Program-made: the position numbers and the translations under genes
Shown: piece by piece, positions 17,178-26,076 of the stretch
How positions within the stretch are numbered: position 1 is the first letter of the stretch
Layout: each line of letters opens with the position of its first letter
Notes under the pieces: generated by a model
Told to the model about the DNA's origin: nothing
Databases searched by the model: none
What the model saw: only the letters and a program-made list of their open reading frames with translations
Origin: Eubacteriaceae bacterium
GTDB lineage: Bacteria; Bacillota; Clostridia; Lachnospirales; Lachnospiraceae
Reading direction: 5' to 3'
Assembly (NCBI GenBank): GCA_902362455.1
Contig: CABIWJ010000004.1
Coordinates: forward strand, 154,133-218,132
Length of the DNA stretch: 64,000 bases

Positions 17178-18221
17178 ATGGCAGAAGAACAGGTACACAA
17201 AAGAAGAGTCAGATATAAAGGGACTCATCCAAAAAATTATAAAGATAAATATAAAGAATTAAATCCTGAAAAGTATAAAGATGATGTTGAAAAAATAATG
17301 AAAAAAGGCAAGACGCCTGCAGGAATGCATATCTCAATTATGGTTAATGAGATTCTTGAGGTTCTACAGATTAAACCTGGTGAAACAGGATATGATGCAA
17401 CGCTAGGTTACGGAGGTCACACTCGCAAGATGTTAGAACAGTTAAAAGGCGAGGGTCATATGTTTGCAACTGACGTTGACCCCATTGAATCTGTAAAGAC
17501 TAAAAAACGTTTAGAAGAAGCGGGTTTTGGTGAAGATATTCTAACCATTAAAAATATTAATTTTGCTAATGTTGATGAGGTAAGTACTGATAAGAAATTT
17601 GATTTTGTATTAGCAGATTTAGGAGTTTCATCTATGCAGATAGATAATCCTGAAAGAGGTTTTTCGTATAAGATTGATGGACCATTAGACTTAAGATTAA
17701 ACCCACAAAAGGGCGTATCGGCAGCAGAACGTTTAAGGAAATTATCAAAGGATGAATTTATCGCTATGCTTATAGAGAATTCGGATGAACCATATGCAAA
17801 TGAGATTGCAAAGGAAGTATTTGATACATTTAGAAAAGGAAAAGAGATAAAAACTACAAGTGATTTAACAGAATGTGTTAAAAATGCTCTCAGGTTTTTA
17901 CCAGAAAGCGAACAAAAAGAGGCAGTTAAGAAATCTTGCCAGAGAACATTTCAGGCTTTGCGAATAGATGTAAATAGTGAATTTGAAGTTCTATATGACT
18001 TTTTAGAGAAGTTGCCTGCGGTATTAAATAAAGGTGCAAGAGTTGCTATCCTGACTTTCCATTCAGGTGAGGATAGATTAGTAAAGAAAGCATTTAAACA
18101 GGGATTAAAAGATGGTGTATATAAAGAAATTTCAAAAGATGTTATACGCCCGAGTGCCAGAGAGTGCTTTGAGAATCCAAGGTCTAAATCTACAAAACTT
18201 CGCTGGGCAATAAAGAGTTAA
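17178..18221 (+). CDS. rsmH: RsmH-family 16S rRNA (cytosine-N4) methyltransferase
   Basis: A 347-residue SAM-dependent methyltransferase. After a Lys/Tyr-rich 45-residue N-terminal extension come HISIMVNEILEVL, the SAM-binding loop GYDATLGYGGHTRKML, and FVLADLGVSSMQIDNPERGF followed by DLRLNP, all RsmH hallmarks. RsmH methylates C1402 of 16S rRNA. It is usually in the dcw cell-division cluster after mraZ, but here it is only 20 bases behind the pilus sortase with no mraZ or ftsL, so it may be a second paralogue. ATG 17178 has TTGGAG upstream. Confidence 0.85.
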   Translation: MAEEQVHKRRVRYKGTHPKNYKDKYKELNPEKYKDDVEKIMKKGKTPAGMHISIMVNEILEVLQIKPGETGYDATLGYGGHTRKMLEQLKGEGHMFATDVDPIESVKTKKRLEEAGFGEDILTIKNINFANVDEVSTDKKFDFVLADLGVSSMQIDNPERGFSYKIDGPLDLRLNPQKGVSAAERLRKLSKDEFIAMLIENSDEPYANEIAKEVFDTFRKGKEIKTTSDLTECVKNALRFLPESEQKEAVKKSCQRTFQALRIDVNSEFEVLYDFLEKLPAVLNKGARVAILTFHSGEDRLVKKAFKQGLKDGVYKEISKDVIRPSARECFENPRSKSTKLRWAIKS

Positions 18222-18247
18222 GATAATAATTTGAATGGAGATTTTAT

Positions 18248-18475
18248 ATGGAAGAATATTTAATAAAAAATACAACCCGTGAACAACGTGAACGTATCGT
18301 AATGGAATCACTTGGTAATATAGATGCTTTGTGTGATGGCTGTGCATCAGGAATTATAGAAATGTATGAACCATATATAGAAGGAAAGATGGAATTAAGA
18401 GAATGTACAATGAAGTTCAATGCCAGATATGTTAAAGATATGGAAAGAGAACAGAAAAGCAGTTGTAATATGTAA
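18248..18475 (+). CDS. Small conserved protein with CDGC motif, function unknown
   Basis: A 75-residue protein starting at ATG behind GGAG, 26 bases after rsmH. It begins MEEYLIKNTTREQRERIVME and contains LCDGCASG (about 28-35), a Cys pair that might bind metal, and a conserved-looking end (ECTMKFNARYVKDM). I recall close relatives in Lachnospiraceae carried under the misleading name 'PurH'; it lacks any PurH domain. No function is proposed. Confidence 0.65.
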   Translation: MEEYLIKNTTREQRERIVMESLGNIDALCDGCASGIIEMYEPYIEGKMELRECTMKFNARYVKDMEREQKSSCNM

Positions 18476-18484
18476 AAAAAACTA

Positions 18485-18531
18485 TTGACATGTATAAATA
18501 TTATGCTAGAATTGTTAGGAAGCTAACAATT
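18485..18531 (+). promoter_or_regulatory. Promoter with overlapping MarR-type operator
   Basis: TTGACA (18485-18490), a 16-base spacer, then the extended -10 TGC-TAGAAT (hexamer 18507-18512). A perfect 9-bp dyad AATTGTTAG (18510-18518) / CTAACAATT (18523-18531) overlaps the -10 and start site. This is where a MarR repressor encoded by the next gene would block transcription. Confidence 0.65.
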
Positions 18532-18541
18532 ACAAATCATT

Positions 18542-18571
18542 AAAGTACATAAACATTGTTTTATGTACTTT
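18542..18571. promoter_or_regulatory. Second perfect dyad upstream of marR
   Basis: AAAGTACATAAA (18542-18553) and TTTATGTACTTT (18560-18571) form a perfect 12-bp inverted repeat with a 6-base loop. A TATAAT follows at 18581-18586. It could be an operator, a leader hairpin or part of a second promoter. Confidence 0.45.
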
Positions 18572-18657
18572 AATTTATTGTATAATAAGCTTTAAAGGTT
18601 AGATAACATATTTGAGGGTACAGAATACCAAATTCAAAACTAAGAGGAGGTCTGGTC

Positions 18658-19125
18658 TTGAGAAACAATGAAATAGGATTTGAAATAAAGGCATTAAATA
18701 ACCTTATCAAAAGGCGTGTGGAGATGTCAGAGACTAAGGAAGAAGTCGAACATCTGACAGGGGTACATGGTTTTGTGATAGGCTATATTAGTGACCATGA
18801 TGATGAAGATATATTTCAGCGTGACATTGAGGAGAAGTTTGAAATCAGACGTTCAACAGCAACAGGTATAATTAATCTTATGGAGAAAAACGGGCTTATT
18901 ATCAGAGAGAAGGTCGATTATGATGCCAGACTTAAAAAGCTTGTACTTACAGATAAGGCAAGGGAGATTAATAAACTTGTCGAGGATGATATAAGCAGGA
19001 TTGAGAAGACGATTACGAAAGGAATTGATGAAGCGGACTTAGAAATATTTTGCAGAGTTGTGAATAAGATGAAAGACAATTTGAATAATGATATGAAGAA
19101 AAAAGGAGGCAGATGTAATGCTTAG
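18658..19125 (+). CDS. MarR-family transcriptional regulator
   Basis: A 155-residue winged-helix regulator. The central region shows the MarR pattern: DIFQRDIEEKFEIRRSTATG (recognition helix) and IINLMEKNGLIIREKVDYDA with an Asp/Arg wing, then DARLKKLVLTDKA. The TTG start is well supported by AGAGGAGG (18643-18650) seven bases upstream. The 3' end overlaps the first ABC exporter gene by 8 bases, so it is the local regulator of that exporter, probably derepressed by an exporter substrate (inference). It probably also represses itself through the dyad at 18510-18531. Confidence 0.9.
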   Translation: MRNNEIGFEIKALNNLIKRRVEMSETKEEVEHLTGVHGFVIGYISDHDDEDIFQRDIEEKFEIRRSTATGIINLMEKNGLIIREKVDYDARLKKLVLTDKAREINKLVEDDISRIEKTITKGIDEADLEIFCRVVNKMKDNLNNDMKKKGGRCNA

Positions 19126-20842
19126 GACATTAGGAAAACAGATAAAAGAATATAAAAAAGCGTCTATACTGACCCCTGTATTTGTTACCTGTGAAGTTAT
19201 AATGGAACTTTTAATTCCTATACTTATGGCAAAAATCATTGATGATGGAATAGGAAAGGGCAATGACACACTCGTATATAAAGTAGGTGCGTTGATGGCG
19301 GTACTTGCGATGCTTTCGCTGCTATTTGGTATATTGAATGGAAAATATGCAGCAGAGGCAAGTACAGGATTTGCAAAGAATTTAAGAAAAGGAATGTATG
19401 AAAATATACAGAATTTTTCTTTTTCAAATATTGATAAATATTCTACGGCAGGACTTGTTACAAGAATGACTACAGATGTTACTAATGTGCAGAATGCTTA
19501 TCAGATGATAATAAGAATGTGTGCGAGAGCACCAATGATGTTGATAATAGCTGTAATAATGTCTATATCAATCAGTCTTAAGTTAAGCATGATATTTATT
19601 GTAGCAATTATATTTCTAGGTGGATGCCTTGCACTTATAATATATTCTGCATTTGGCGTGTTTGATAAAGTATTTAAGAAATATGATAATGTAAATGCAA
19701 GTGTTCAGGAAAATGTAAATGCGATAAGAGTTGTAAAAGCATATGTAAGAGAAGATTATGAAAATAAGAAATTCAACAGGGCGATAGAAGAAGTATACAG
19801 ATTATTTGTAAAGGCAGAATCAAGAGTTACACTTAATAATCCGGTAATGATGGTAACTGTGTATGGTTGTATACTTGCACTTTCATGGTTTGGCGCTAAA
19901 ATGATAGTCGTAAATGAACTTACAACAGGTGAATTAGTCAGCTTATTCAGTTATATAATGAATATAATGATAAGTCTTATGATGATTTCAATGGCATTTG
20001 TAATGATTACCATGGCAAGAGCTTCAGCGGAAAGAATTGCGGAAGTATTAAATGAAAAGAGTGATTTAACTAATAATGATAATCCGGTTTATTCAGTAAA
20101 AAATGGTGATATTGATTTTAATCAGGTTAATTTTAAATATAAATCAACAAGCGAGGAAATGGTTCTTTCAGATATAGATGTTCATATTAAATCAGGTGAA
20201 ACAATCGGAATAATCGGTGGAACAGGAAGTTCAAAATCAAGTTTCGTTAATCTTATTTCAAGATTATATGATGTTACGGATGGAGAAGTTAAAGTCGGAG
20301 GAATAAATGTAAAGGATTATGATATTGAAACACTTCGTAATGAGGTTTCAGTTGTACTTCAGAAAAATGTGTTGTTCAGTGGAACAATCAAAGAGAATTT
20401 AAGATGGGGCAATAAAAATGCAACTGATGAAGAGTTAGTTACAGCGTGTAAACTTGCGTGTGCAGATGAATTTATAGAAAAATTTCCTGACGGATATGAT
20501 ACTTATATAGAACAGGGCGGAAGCAATGTATCCGGTGGACAGAAACAGAGATTATGTATTGCCAGGGCATTACTCAAAAAGCCTAAGATACTTATTCTAG
20601 ATGATTCTACAAGTGCTGTTGATACAGCAACAGATGCGAAGATAAGAGCAAATATGAAAAAGAGTATTCCGGGAACAACAAAGCTTATAATTGCACAGAG
20701 AATATCAAGTGTCCAGGAATCTGATAAGATAATTGTATTAGATGACGGACATATAGATGGCTTTGGAACACATGAGGAATTACTTGCTAATAATGAGATT
20801 TATAAAGAAGTATATTATTCGCAGACGAAAGGAGATGAATAA
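19118..20842 (+). CDS. Heterodimeric ABC exporter, subunit with degenerate ATP site
   Basis: A 574-residue type IV ABC exporter half-transporter: six membrane segments in residues about 15-310 and a nucleotide-binding domain from about 335. Walker A is GGTGSSKSS (about 367), with Ser in place of the usual Gly; the signature is VSGGQKQRL (about 471). The catalytic Glu after Walker B is Asp (ILILDDSTSA) and the H-loop His is Gln (IIAQRIS). This is the non-catalytic partner pattern of heterodimeric exporters such as BmrC/D or TM287/288. It pairs with the next gene. Drug or lipid export is likely; the substrate is unknown. Confidence 0.9.
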   Translation: MLRTLGKQIKEYKKASILTPVFVTCEVIMELLIPILMAKIIDDGIGKGNDTLVYKVGALMAVLAMLSLLFGILNGKYAAEASTGFAKNLRKGMYENIQNFSFSNIDKYSTAGLVTRMTTDVTNVQNAYQMIIRMCARAPMMLIIAVIMSISISLKLSMIFIVAIIFLGGCLALIIYSAFGVFDKVFKKYDNVNASVQENVNAIRVVKAYVREDYENKKFNRAIEEVYRLFVKAESRVTLNNPVMMVTVYGCILALSWFGAKMIVVNELTTGELVSLFSYIMNIMISLMMISMAFVMITMARASAERIAEVLNEKSDLTNNDNPVYSVKNGDIDFNQVNFKYKSTSEEMVLSDIDVHIKSGETIGIIGGTGSSKSSFVNLISRLYDVTDGEVKVGGINVKDYDIETLRNEVSVVLQKNVLFSGTIKENLRWGNKNATDEELVTACKLACADEFIEKFPDGYDTYIEQGGSNVSGGQKQRLCIARALLKKPKILILDDSTSAVDTATDAKIRANMKKSIPGTTKLIIAQRISSVQESDKIIVLDDGHIDGFGTHEELLANNEIYKEVYYSQTKGDE

Positions 20843-20843
20843 T

Positions 20844-22823
20844 ATGTCTGAAAAAGTTACTAAATCAAATGACACAGTCAAAACAGATAATATAACAAGT
20901 CACGCTAGTCCAAAACATAAAAATAATATGTCAGGTATGAAGAGAAGACCACAGATAAAAAGTGGCAAATCACCATTGTCAATTGCTAAAAGACTTATGG
21001 GTGAAATTCTTAAAGAATATAAATTACATTGTATAATAGTTCTTATATGTATATTTGGTTCAGCATTTGCAAATGTAAAAGGAACACTTTTTATGCAGAA
21101 ACTTATAGATGACTATATTGTTCCAATGCTTAATAATTCATCTAAAGATTTCGGACCATTGGCGGCAGCGATAGGTAAAATTGCCATAATATACGGAATT
21201 GGTGTTGTTATGATGTATGCATACAACAGAATTATGGTAAATGTTACACAGGGTACGATGAAACGTATTAGACAGGAAATGTTTGAACATATGGAGAGTC
21301 TGCCGATTAAATATTTTGATACTCATGCACATGGTGATATTATGAGTATTTATACAAATGATACAGATACACTCCGTCAGATGATTGGACAGAGTTTACC
21401 GCAGTTGATAAACAGTGTGGTTTCAATCATAAATGTATTAATAAGTATGATAATTCTTAATATTCCACTTACAGTTATAACACTTGTAATGGTTTCGTTT
21501 ATGTTATTTACAACGAAGAATATTGCTGGCAAATCAGGTAAATTCTTCGTCAAGCAGCAGAAAGATTTAGGCACTGTAAATGGTTATATAGAAGAAATGA
21601 TGGAGGGACAGAAAGTAGTAAAAGTATTCTGCCACGAAGAAGAGAGTAAAGAGAGATTCAATGAATTAAATGATGAATTATTTGATGCGGCAAATAAAGC
21701 TAATGCCTATGCTAACATCTTAATGCCTATTAATGTCAATCTTGGTAATTTAAGTTATGTAGTATGTGCGATAGTCGGCTGCATATTAGGAATCAAAGGA
21801 ATTTCAGGGATGACACTTGGAACACTTGCAAGTTTCCTTACACTTAATAAGAGTTTTAATCATCCTATAAGTCAGATTTCAATGCAGTTAAACAGTGTGG
21901 TAATGGCACTTGCCGGAGCAGATAGAATTTTCACGTTATTAGATGAAGAACCAGAAGTAGACAATGGATATGTAACACTTGTAAATGCTAAAGAGGATAG
22001 CAATGGTAACATTACAGAATGTGAAGAAAGAACAGGAATGTGGGCATGGAAACATCCTCATAAAACAGGCGAGACAACTTATACTAAACTTACAGGAAAT
22101 GTAGTATTTAATGATGTTGATTTTGGATATGATGAGAAGAAGATAATTCTTCATAATATCAAATTATATGCAAAACCTGGACAGAAGATTGCTTTCGTAG
22201 GTGCAACCGGAGCAGGTAAGACGACAATTACTAACCTTATTAACAGATTTTACGATATACAGGATGGTAAAATCAGATATGATGAAATAAATATTAATAA
22301 GATAAAGAAGGCAGATTTAAGGCACTCACTTGGCATTGTATTACAGGATACACATTTATTTACCGGAACAGTAAAACAAAATATCCGCTATGGTAAATTA
22401 GATGCAACAGATGAAGAGGTTATAAATGCAGCAAAATTAGCAAATGCACATGGATTTATTAAACATTTGCCACAAGGCTATGATACAATGCTTACAGGTG
22501 ATGGAACAAATTTAAGTCAGGGACAGAGACAGTTAATTGCTATAGCAAGAGCAGCAATAGCAGATCCACCAGTACTTATCTTAGATGAAGCTACATCTTC
22601 CATAGATACAAGAACAGAGAAGTTAGTCCAGGCAGGTATGGATAAACTTATGCAGGGACGCACAACATTTGTTATAGCTCACAGATTATCAACAGTAAGA
22701 AATTCAGATGCAATCATGGTATTAGAAAACGGAAGAATTATTGAAAGAGGTAATCATGATGAACTGATTGCACAAAAAGGTAAGTATTACCAGTTGTACA
22801 CGGGAGCATTTGAATTAGAATAA
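20844..22823 (+). CDS. Heterodimeric ABC exporter, catalytic subunit
   Basis: A 659-residue partner of the preceding protein. An N-terminal extension of about 50 charged residues precedes six membrane segments (about 65-370). Before the NBD there is an insert with WAWKHPHKTG. The NBD is fully canonical: Walker A GATGAGKTT (about 453), signature LSQGQRQL, Walker B VLILDEATSS with the catalytic Glu, and H-loop VIAHRLSTV. ATG 20844 has AAAGGAG nine bases upstream and lies two bases beyond the previous stop. MarR plus two subunits form a compact operon. Confidence 0.92.
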   Translation: MSEKVTKSNDTVKTDNITSHASPKHKNNMSGMKRRPQIKSGKSPLSIAKRLMGEILKEYKLHCIIVLICIFGSAFANVKGTLFMQKLIDDYIVPMLNNSSKDFGPLAAAIGKIAIIYGIGVVMMYAYNRIMVNVTQGTMKRIRQEMFEHMESLPIKYFDTHAHGDIMSIYTNDTDTLRQMIGQSLPQLINSVVSIINVLISMIILNIPLTVITLVMVSFMLFTTKNIAGKSGKFFVKQQKDLGTVNGYIEEMMEGQKVVKVFCHEEESKERFNELNDELFDAANKANAYANILMPINVNLGNLSYVVCAIVGCILGIKGISGMTLGTLASFLTLNKSFNHPISQISMQLNSVVMALAGADRIFTLLDEEPEVDNGYVTLVNAKEDSNGNITECEERTGMWAWKHPHKTGETTYTKLTGNVVFNDVDFGYDEKKIILHNIKLYAKPGQKIAFVGATGAGKTTITNLINRFYDIQDGKIRYDEININKIKKADLRHSLGIVLQDTHLFTGTVKQNIRYGKLDATDEEVINAAKLANAHGFIKHLPQGYDTMLTGDGTNLSQGQRQLIAIARAAIADPPVLILDEATSSIDTRTEKLVQAGMDKLMQGRTTFVIAHRLSTVRNSDAIMVLENGRIIERGNHDELIAQKGKYYQLYTGAFELE

Positions 22824-22918
22824 ATATAGACGATTAGGCAAAGGCGTCAGTTTATGATACACTCCCTCGTATTTCTTAATCAGGTGTGAATAAATGTCGT
22901 AACCTACAAAATTAATTG

Positions 22919-22968
22919 CAGTGCAGTAAATCAAAAGCGTTTCACTAGAACGGTAATTTGCTGCACTG
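22919..22968. repeat. Palindromic intergenic element between the exporter and pyrH
   Basis: CAGTGCAG (22919-22926) pairs with CTGCACTG (22961-22968). Inside, AAAT faces ATTT and CGTT (22938-22941) faces AACG (22949-22952), so the whole can fold as one cruciform. The surrounding 282-base intergenic stretch is open on the minus strand for 85 codons, but has no good ribosome binding site. It resembles an interspersed repeat; copy number is unknown here. Confidence 0.45.
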
Positions 22969-23015
22969 ACTTTTATATATTTATTTTTAGACTTTTCAAT
23001 TTGTAAGTTGTGTGA

Positions 23016-23021
23016 TAAAAT
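23016..23021 (+). promoter_or_regulatory. Extended -10 of the pyrH operon promoter
   Basis: TGA-TAAAAT (hexamer 23016-23021) is an extended -10. The best -35 at 17 bases is only TTTTCA (22993-22998). It lies 84 bases before the pyrH start and is the only good candidate for the long downstream operon. Confidence 0.35.
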
Positions 23022-23105
23022 ACTATGCGTATTGTTATCGAACGAATAAAGAATCAGCAAGAGAAAAAACATTCAGCAAGTAATAATATGAAAGGATAAA
23101 TATAT

Positions 23106-23807
23106 ATGGAAAAGTTAAACAGAGTATTACTTAAACTTAGTGGTGAGGCATTAGCAGGTGATAAGAAAACAGGTTTTGATGAAGAGACAGTTATTAAAGT
23201 AGCTAAACAGGTAAAAGTGCTTGTAGATAATGGAACTCAGGTAGGAATTGTCATCGGTGGTGGTAATTTCTGGAGAGGAAGAACAAGCGAGAAGATAGAT
23301 AGAACAAAAGCAGATGCAATAGGAATGCTTGCAACAGTTATGAATTGCATTTACGTATCAGAAATCTTTAGAACAGAAGGAATGATGACACAGGTGCTTA
23401 CACCATTTGAATGTGGTTCATTTACAAAGTTATTTTCAAAAGACAGAGCTAATAAATATTTTGGAAAAGGAATGGTATGCTTCTTCGCAGGTGGAATTGG
23501 TCACCCATATTTCTCAACAGATGTTGGAATGGTATTAAGAGCAATCGAGATAGAAGCTGACTGTATACTTGCAGCTAAAGCTATTGATGGCGTATATGAC
23601 AGTGATCCTAATAAGAATCCTGATGCTAAAAAATATGACAGATTATCTATTTCAGAAGTTGTAGAGAAGAAATTGGGTGTTATCGATTTGGCAGCTTCAG
23701 TTCTGTGTATGGAAAATAAGATGCCAATGAAGATTTTTGGCTTAAATGAAAAAGATAGCATAATTAATGCTGTAAATGGTAATTTTACGGGAACAATTAT
23801 AGAATAG
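23106..23807 (+). CDS. pyrH: UMP kinase
   Basis: A 233-residue amino-acid-kinase-fold enzyme making UDP from UMP. Standard PyrH motifs: RVLLKLSGEALAG (phosphate loop), VGIVIGGGNFWRG, DAIGMLATVMN, and VCFFAGGIGHPYFSTDVG. The length is normal. ATG 23106 follows AAAGGAT. First gene of the pyrH-frr-uppS-cdsA-dxr-rseP-ispG-polC run, the same order as in other Firmicutes. Confidence 0.97.
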   Translation: MEKLNRVLLKLSGEALAGDKKTGFDEETVIKVAKQVKVLVDNGTQVGIVIGGGNFWRGRTSEKIDRTKADAIGMLATVMNCIYVSEIFRTEGMMTQVLTPFECGSFTKLFSKDRANKYFGKGMVCFFAGGIGHPYFSTDVGMVLRAIEIEADCILAAKAIDGVYDSDPNKNPDAKKYDRLSISEVVEKKLGVIDLAASVLCMENKMPMKIFGLNEKDSIINAVNGNFTGTIIE

Positions 23808-23856
23808 AATTTAATATAGCAATAATAAGCAATATATGCGTTAAATGGAGGATTTT

Positions 23857-24411
23857 ATGGAAGAAAAATTAGTACAATTTGAAGAAAAAATGAGCAAATC
23901 ATTAGACAGCCTTTACAGTGATTATTCAACAATACGTGCAGGCAGAGCTAATCCACATGTTTTAGATAAGATAACAGTAGATTATTATGGAACACCATCT
24001 ACATTACAGCAGGTTGCAAACGTATCTGTTCCTGAAGCAAGAATGATTCAGATTCAGCCTTGGGAATCAAGTCTTATTAAGGAAATTGAGAAAGCAATTC
24101 TTTGCTCTGATTTAGGTATCACACCTACAAATGATGGTAAATGCATAAGAATAGTATTTCCTGAATTAACAGAAGAAAGAAGAAAAGAATTAGTTAAAGA
24201 TGTTAAGAAAAAGGGCGAAAATGCTAAAGTTGCAATCAGAAATATCAGAAGAGATGCTAATGATACATTTAAGAAAGAAAGCAAGGTAAATGAAGTATCA
24301 GAGGATGAATTAAAACAGATAGAAGACAAAGTCCAGAAATTAACTGATAAATATATTGCTGAAGTAGATAAGGCAATTGAAGAAAAATCAAAAGAAATAC
24401 TTACAGTTTAG
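23857..24411 (+). CDS. frr: Ribosome recycling factor
   Basis: A 184-residue protein, standard for RRF, which splits post-termination ribosomes with EF-G. Motifs: IRAGRANPHVLDKI, VDYYGTPSTLQQVANVSVPE, and the C-terminal helix with RRKELVKDVKKKGENAKVAI. ATG 23857 is preferred because GGAGG (23848-23852) precedes it; the ATG at 23845 lies inside that region. It follows pyrH by 49 bases. Confidence 0.97.
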   Translation: MEEKLVQFEEKMSKSLDSLYSDYSTIRAGRANPHVLDKITVDYYGTPSTLQQVANVSVPEARMIQIQPWESSLIKEIEKAILCSDLGITPTNDGKCIRIVFPELTEERRKELVKDVKKKGENAKVAIRNIRRDANDTFKKESKVNEVSEDELKQIEDKVQKLTDKYIAEVDKAIEEKSKEILTV

Positions 24412-24420
24412 TAAGAAGAT

Positions 24421-24454
24421 AAAAGGGAGGCTTAGTATGTAAGCAATCCCTTTT
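24421..24454 (+). terminator. frr-uppS intergenic hairpin
   Basis: AAAAGGGA (24421-24428) pairs with TCCCTTTT (24447-24454); inside, GCTTA faces TAAGC. The short T4 end suggests a weak terminator or attenuator rather than the end of the operon. Confidence 0.45.
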
Positions 24455-24480
24455 AGCATATATAGAAATGAGGATTATTA

Positions 24481-25209
24481 ATGGCTAAAAAAGAAGAATT
24501 AAGTAATTTGAATATACCTAATCATGTGGCTATTATCTTAGATGGTAATGGAAGATGGGCAAAAAAGAGATTCATGCCTAGAAATTACGGACATATGCAG
24601 GGGGCAAAGGTAGTTGAACAGATTTGTGAAGATGCAGACAGTATAGGAATAAAATATCTAACTGTATATGCATTTTCAACTGAGAACTGGAACAGACCAC
24701 AAGATGAAGTAGAGGCATTAATGAAGCTCCTCCGTAATTACCTTAAAGACTGTATTAAAAGAGCTAATAACAATAATATGAGAGTAAGGGTTATCGGTGA
24801 GAAGTCCAGATTAAGCGATGATATAAGAAGTAAAATCGAGGAACTTGAAGAATGCTCTAAAAATAATACAGGACTTAATTTTACGATTGCACTTAATTAT
24901 GGAAGCAGAGATGAGATTGTCAGAGCAGTAAGAGAAATCTCTAAAGATGTTAAAGACGGAAAGATTAGTGAATCAGATATTGATGATAAGATGATTTCAG
25001 ATTATCTTGATACCAGAGGAATACCTGACCCTGACTTACTCATAAGAACAAGTGGTGAAGAAAGACTTTCTAACTTTTTGTTATGGCAATTAGCATATAC
25101 AGAATTCTATTTTACTGATGTATTATGGCCTGATTTTAATAAAAAGGAATTAATAAAAGCAGTTGAAAAATACAACGAAAGAGATAGAAGATTCGGAAAG
25201 GTTAAATAG
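24481..25209 (+). CDS. uppS: Undecaprenyl (isoprenyl) diphosphate synthase
   Basis: A 242-residue cis-prenyltransferase building the C55 carrier lipid for peptidoglycan. The catalytic Asp21 sits in VAIILDGNGRWAKKR; other family blocks are TVYAFSTENWNRP and LLIRTSGEERLSNFLLWQ, followed by the metal-binding Glu in YTEFYFTDVLWPDF. The ATG directly follows the TAGAAATGAGGATTA context also used by dxr and coaE. Confidence 0.96.
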   Translation: MAKKEELSNLNIPNHVAIILDGNGRWAKKRFMPRNYGHMQGAKVVEQICEDADSIGIKYLTVYAFSTENWNRPQDEVEALMKLLRNYLKDCIKRANNNNMRVRVIGEKSRLSDDIRSKIEELEECSKNNTGLNFTIALNYGSRDEIVRAVREISKDVKDGKISESDIDDKMISDYLDTRGIPDPDLLIRTSGEERLSNFLLWQLAYTEFYFTDVLWPDFNKKELIKAVEKYNERDRRFGKVK

Positions 25210-25217
25210 GTGTTAAT

Positions 25218-26048
25218 ATGTCAGCAATTAAGAAGCTTATGACAAAATCGTTTTTAGAACGACTTATAAGTGGAATAATCTTAGTGATTATTGCACTTGT
25301 TACCATAATTCTTGGTAAAGATGTGTTACTTGTGACAGTTGTGGCAATATCAGTAATAGGTTTTTATGAACTTGCGAAAGTCTATGGACTTCAATGGAAG
25401 CTTCCAGGAATATGTGGATATATCGCAACAATTGGATATTATGCATTAATCAGAATGGATTACAAAGAATATATTATAGTATTCTTTATTGCTTATCTTA
25501 TCGTACTTATGGGAACTTATGTATTTACATTTCCTAAATTCAAAGCAGAAGATGTAATGGTATGTTTCTTTGGAATGTTCTATGTAATATTGATGCTTTC
25601 GTACATTTATCAGGTAAGAATGATGCAGGACGGTGCATATATCGTATGGCTTATATTCTTATGCTCATGGGGATGTGATACATGTGCATACCTTGTCGGT
25701 GTAATGTTTGGTAAGCATAAAATGGCACCTGTACTTAGTCCTAAGAAATCTATCGAAGGCGGAATCGGTGGTGTAGCAGGAGCAGCACTTTTAGGCTTTA
25801 TATATGCTACAATATTCAAAGACAAGATTACAATTGATAATGCTAATATTATCTTTCCTATAGTTTGTGCAGTAGGTGGAATTATTTCACAGATTGGTGA
25901 CTTAACAGCCTCAGGCATTAAGAGAAACCATGATATTAAGGATTATAGCAGACTCATACCGGGACATGGTGGAATATTAGACAGATTTGACAGCGTAATT
26001 ATTACAGCACCGATTATATATTATCTTGTTGCATTTTTAACAAAATAA
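25218..26048 (+). CDS. cdsA: Phosphatidate cytidylyltransferase
   Basis: A 276-residue membrane enzyme making CDP-diacylglycerol for phospholipids. About seven or eight hydrophobic segments are seen. The CdsA signature is present at the C-terminus (LIPGHGGILDRFDSVI), with the preceding LSPKKSIEGGIGG loop and the DLTASGIKR block. ATG 25218 follows AGGTG, 8 bases after the uppS stop. Confidence 0.95.
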   Translation: MSAIKKLMTKSFLERLISGIILVIIALVTIILGKDVLLVTVVAISVIGFYELAKVYGLQWKLPGICGYIATIGYYALIRMDYKEYIIVFFIAYLIVLMGTYVFTFPKFKAEDVMVCFFGMFYVILMLSYIYQVRMMQDGAYIVWLIFLCSWGCDTCAYLVGVMFGKHKMAPVLSPKKSIEGGIGGVAGAALLGFIYATIFKDKITIDNANIIFPIVCAVGGIISQIGDLTASGIKRNHDIKDYSRLIPGHGGILDRFDSVIITAPIIYYLVAFLTK

Positions 26049-26076
26049 AGATAAATGCTTAGAAATGAGGATTAGT

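Noticed and set aside
22815..23072. Minus-strand gene of 85 codons
   Set aside because: No ribosome binding site or promoter and it overlaps the exporter stop; kept as a repeat-element observation instead.
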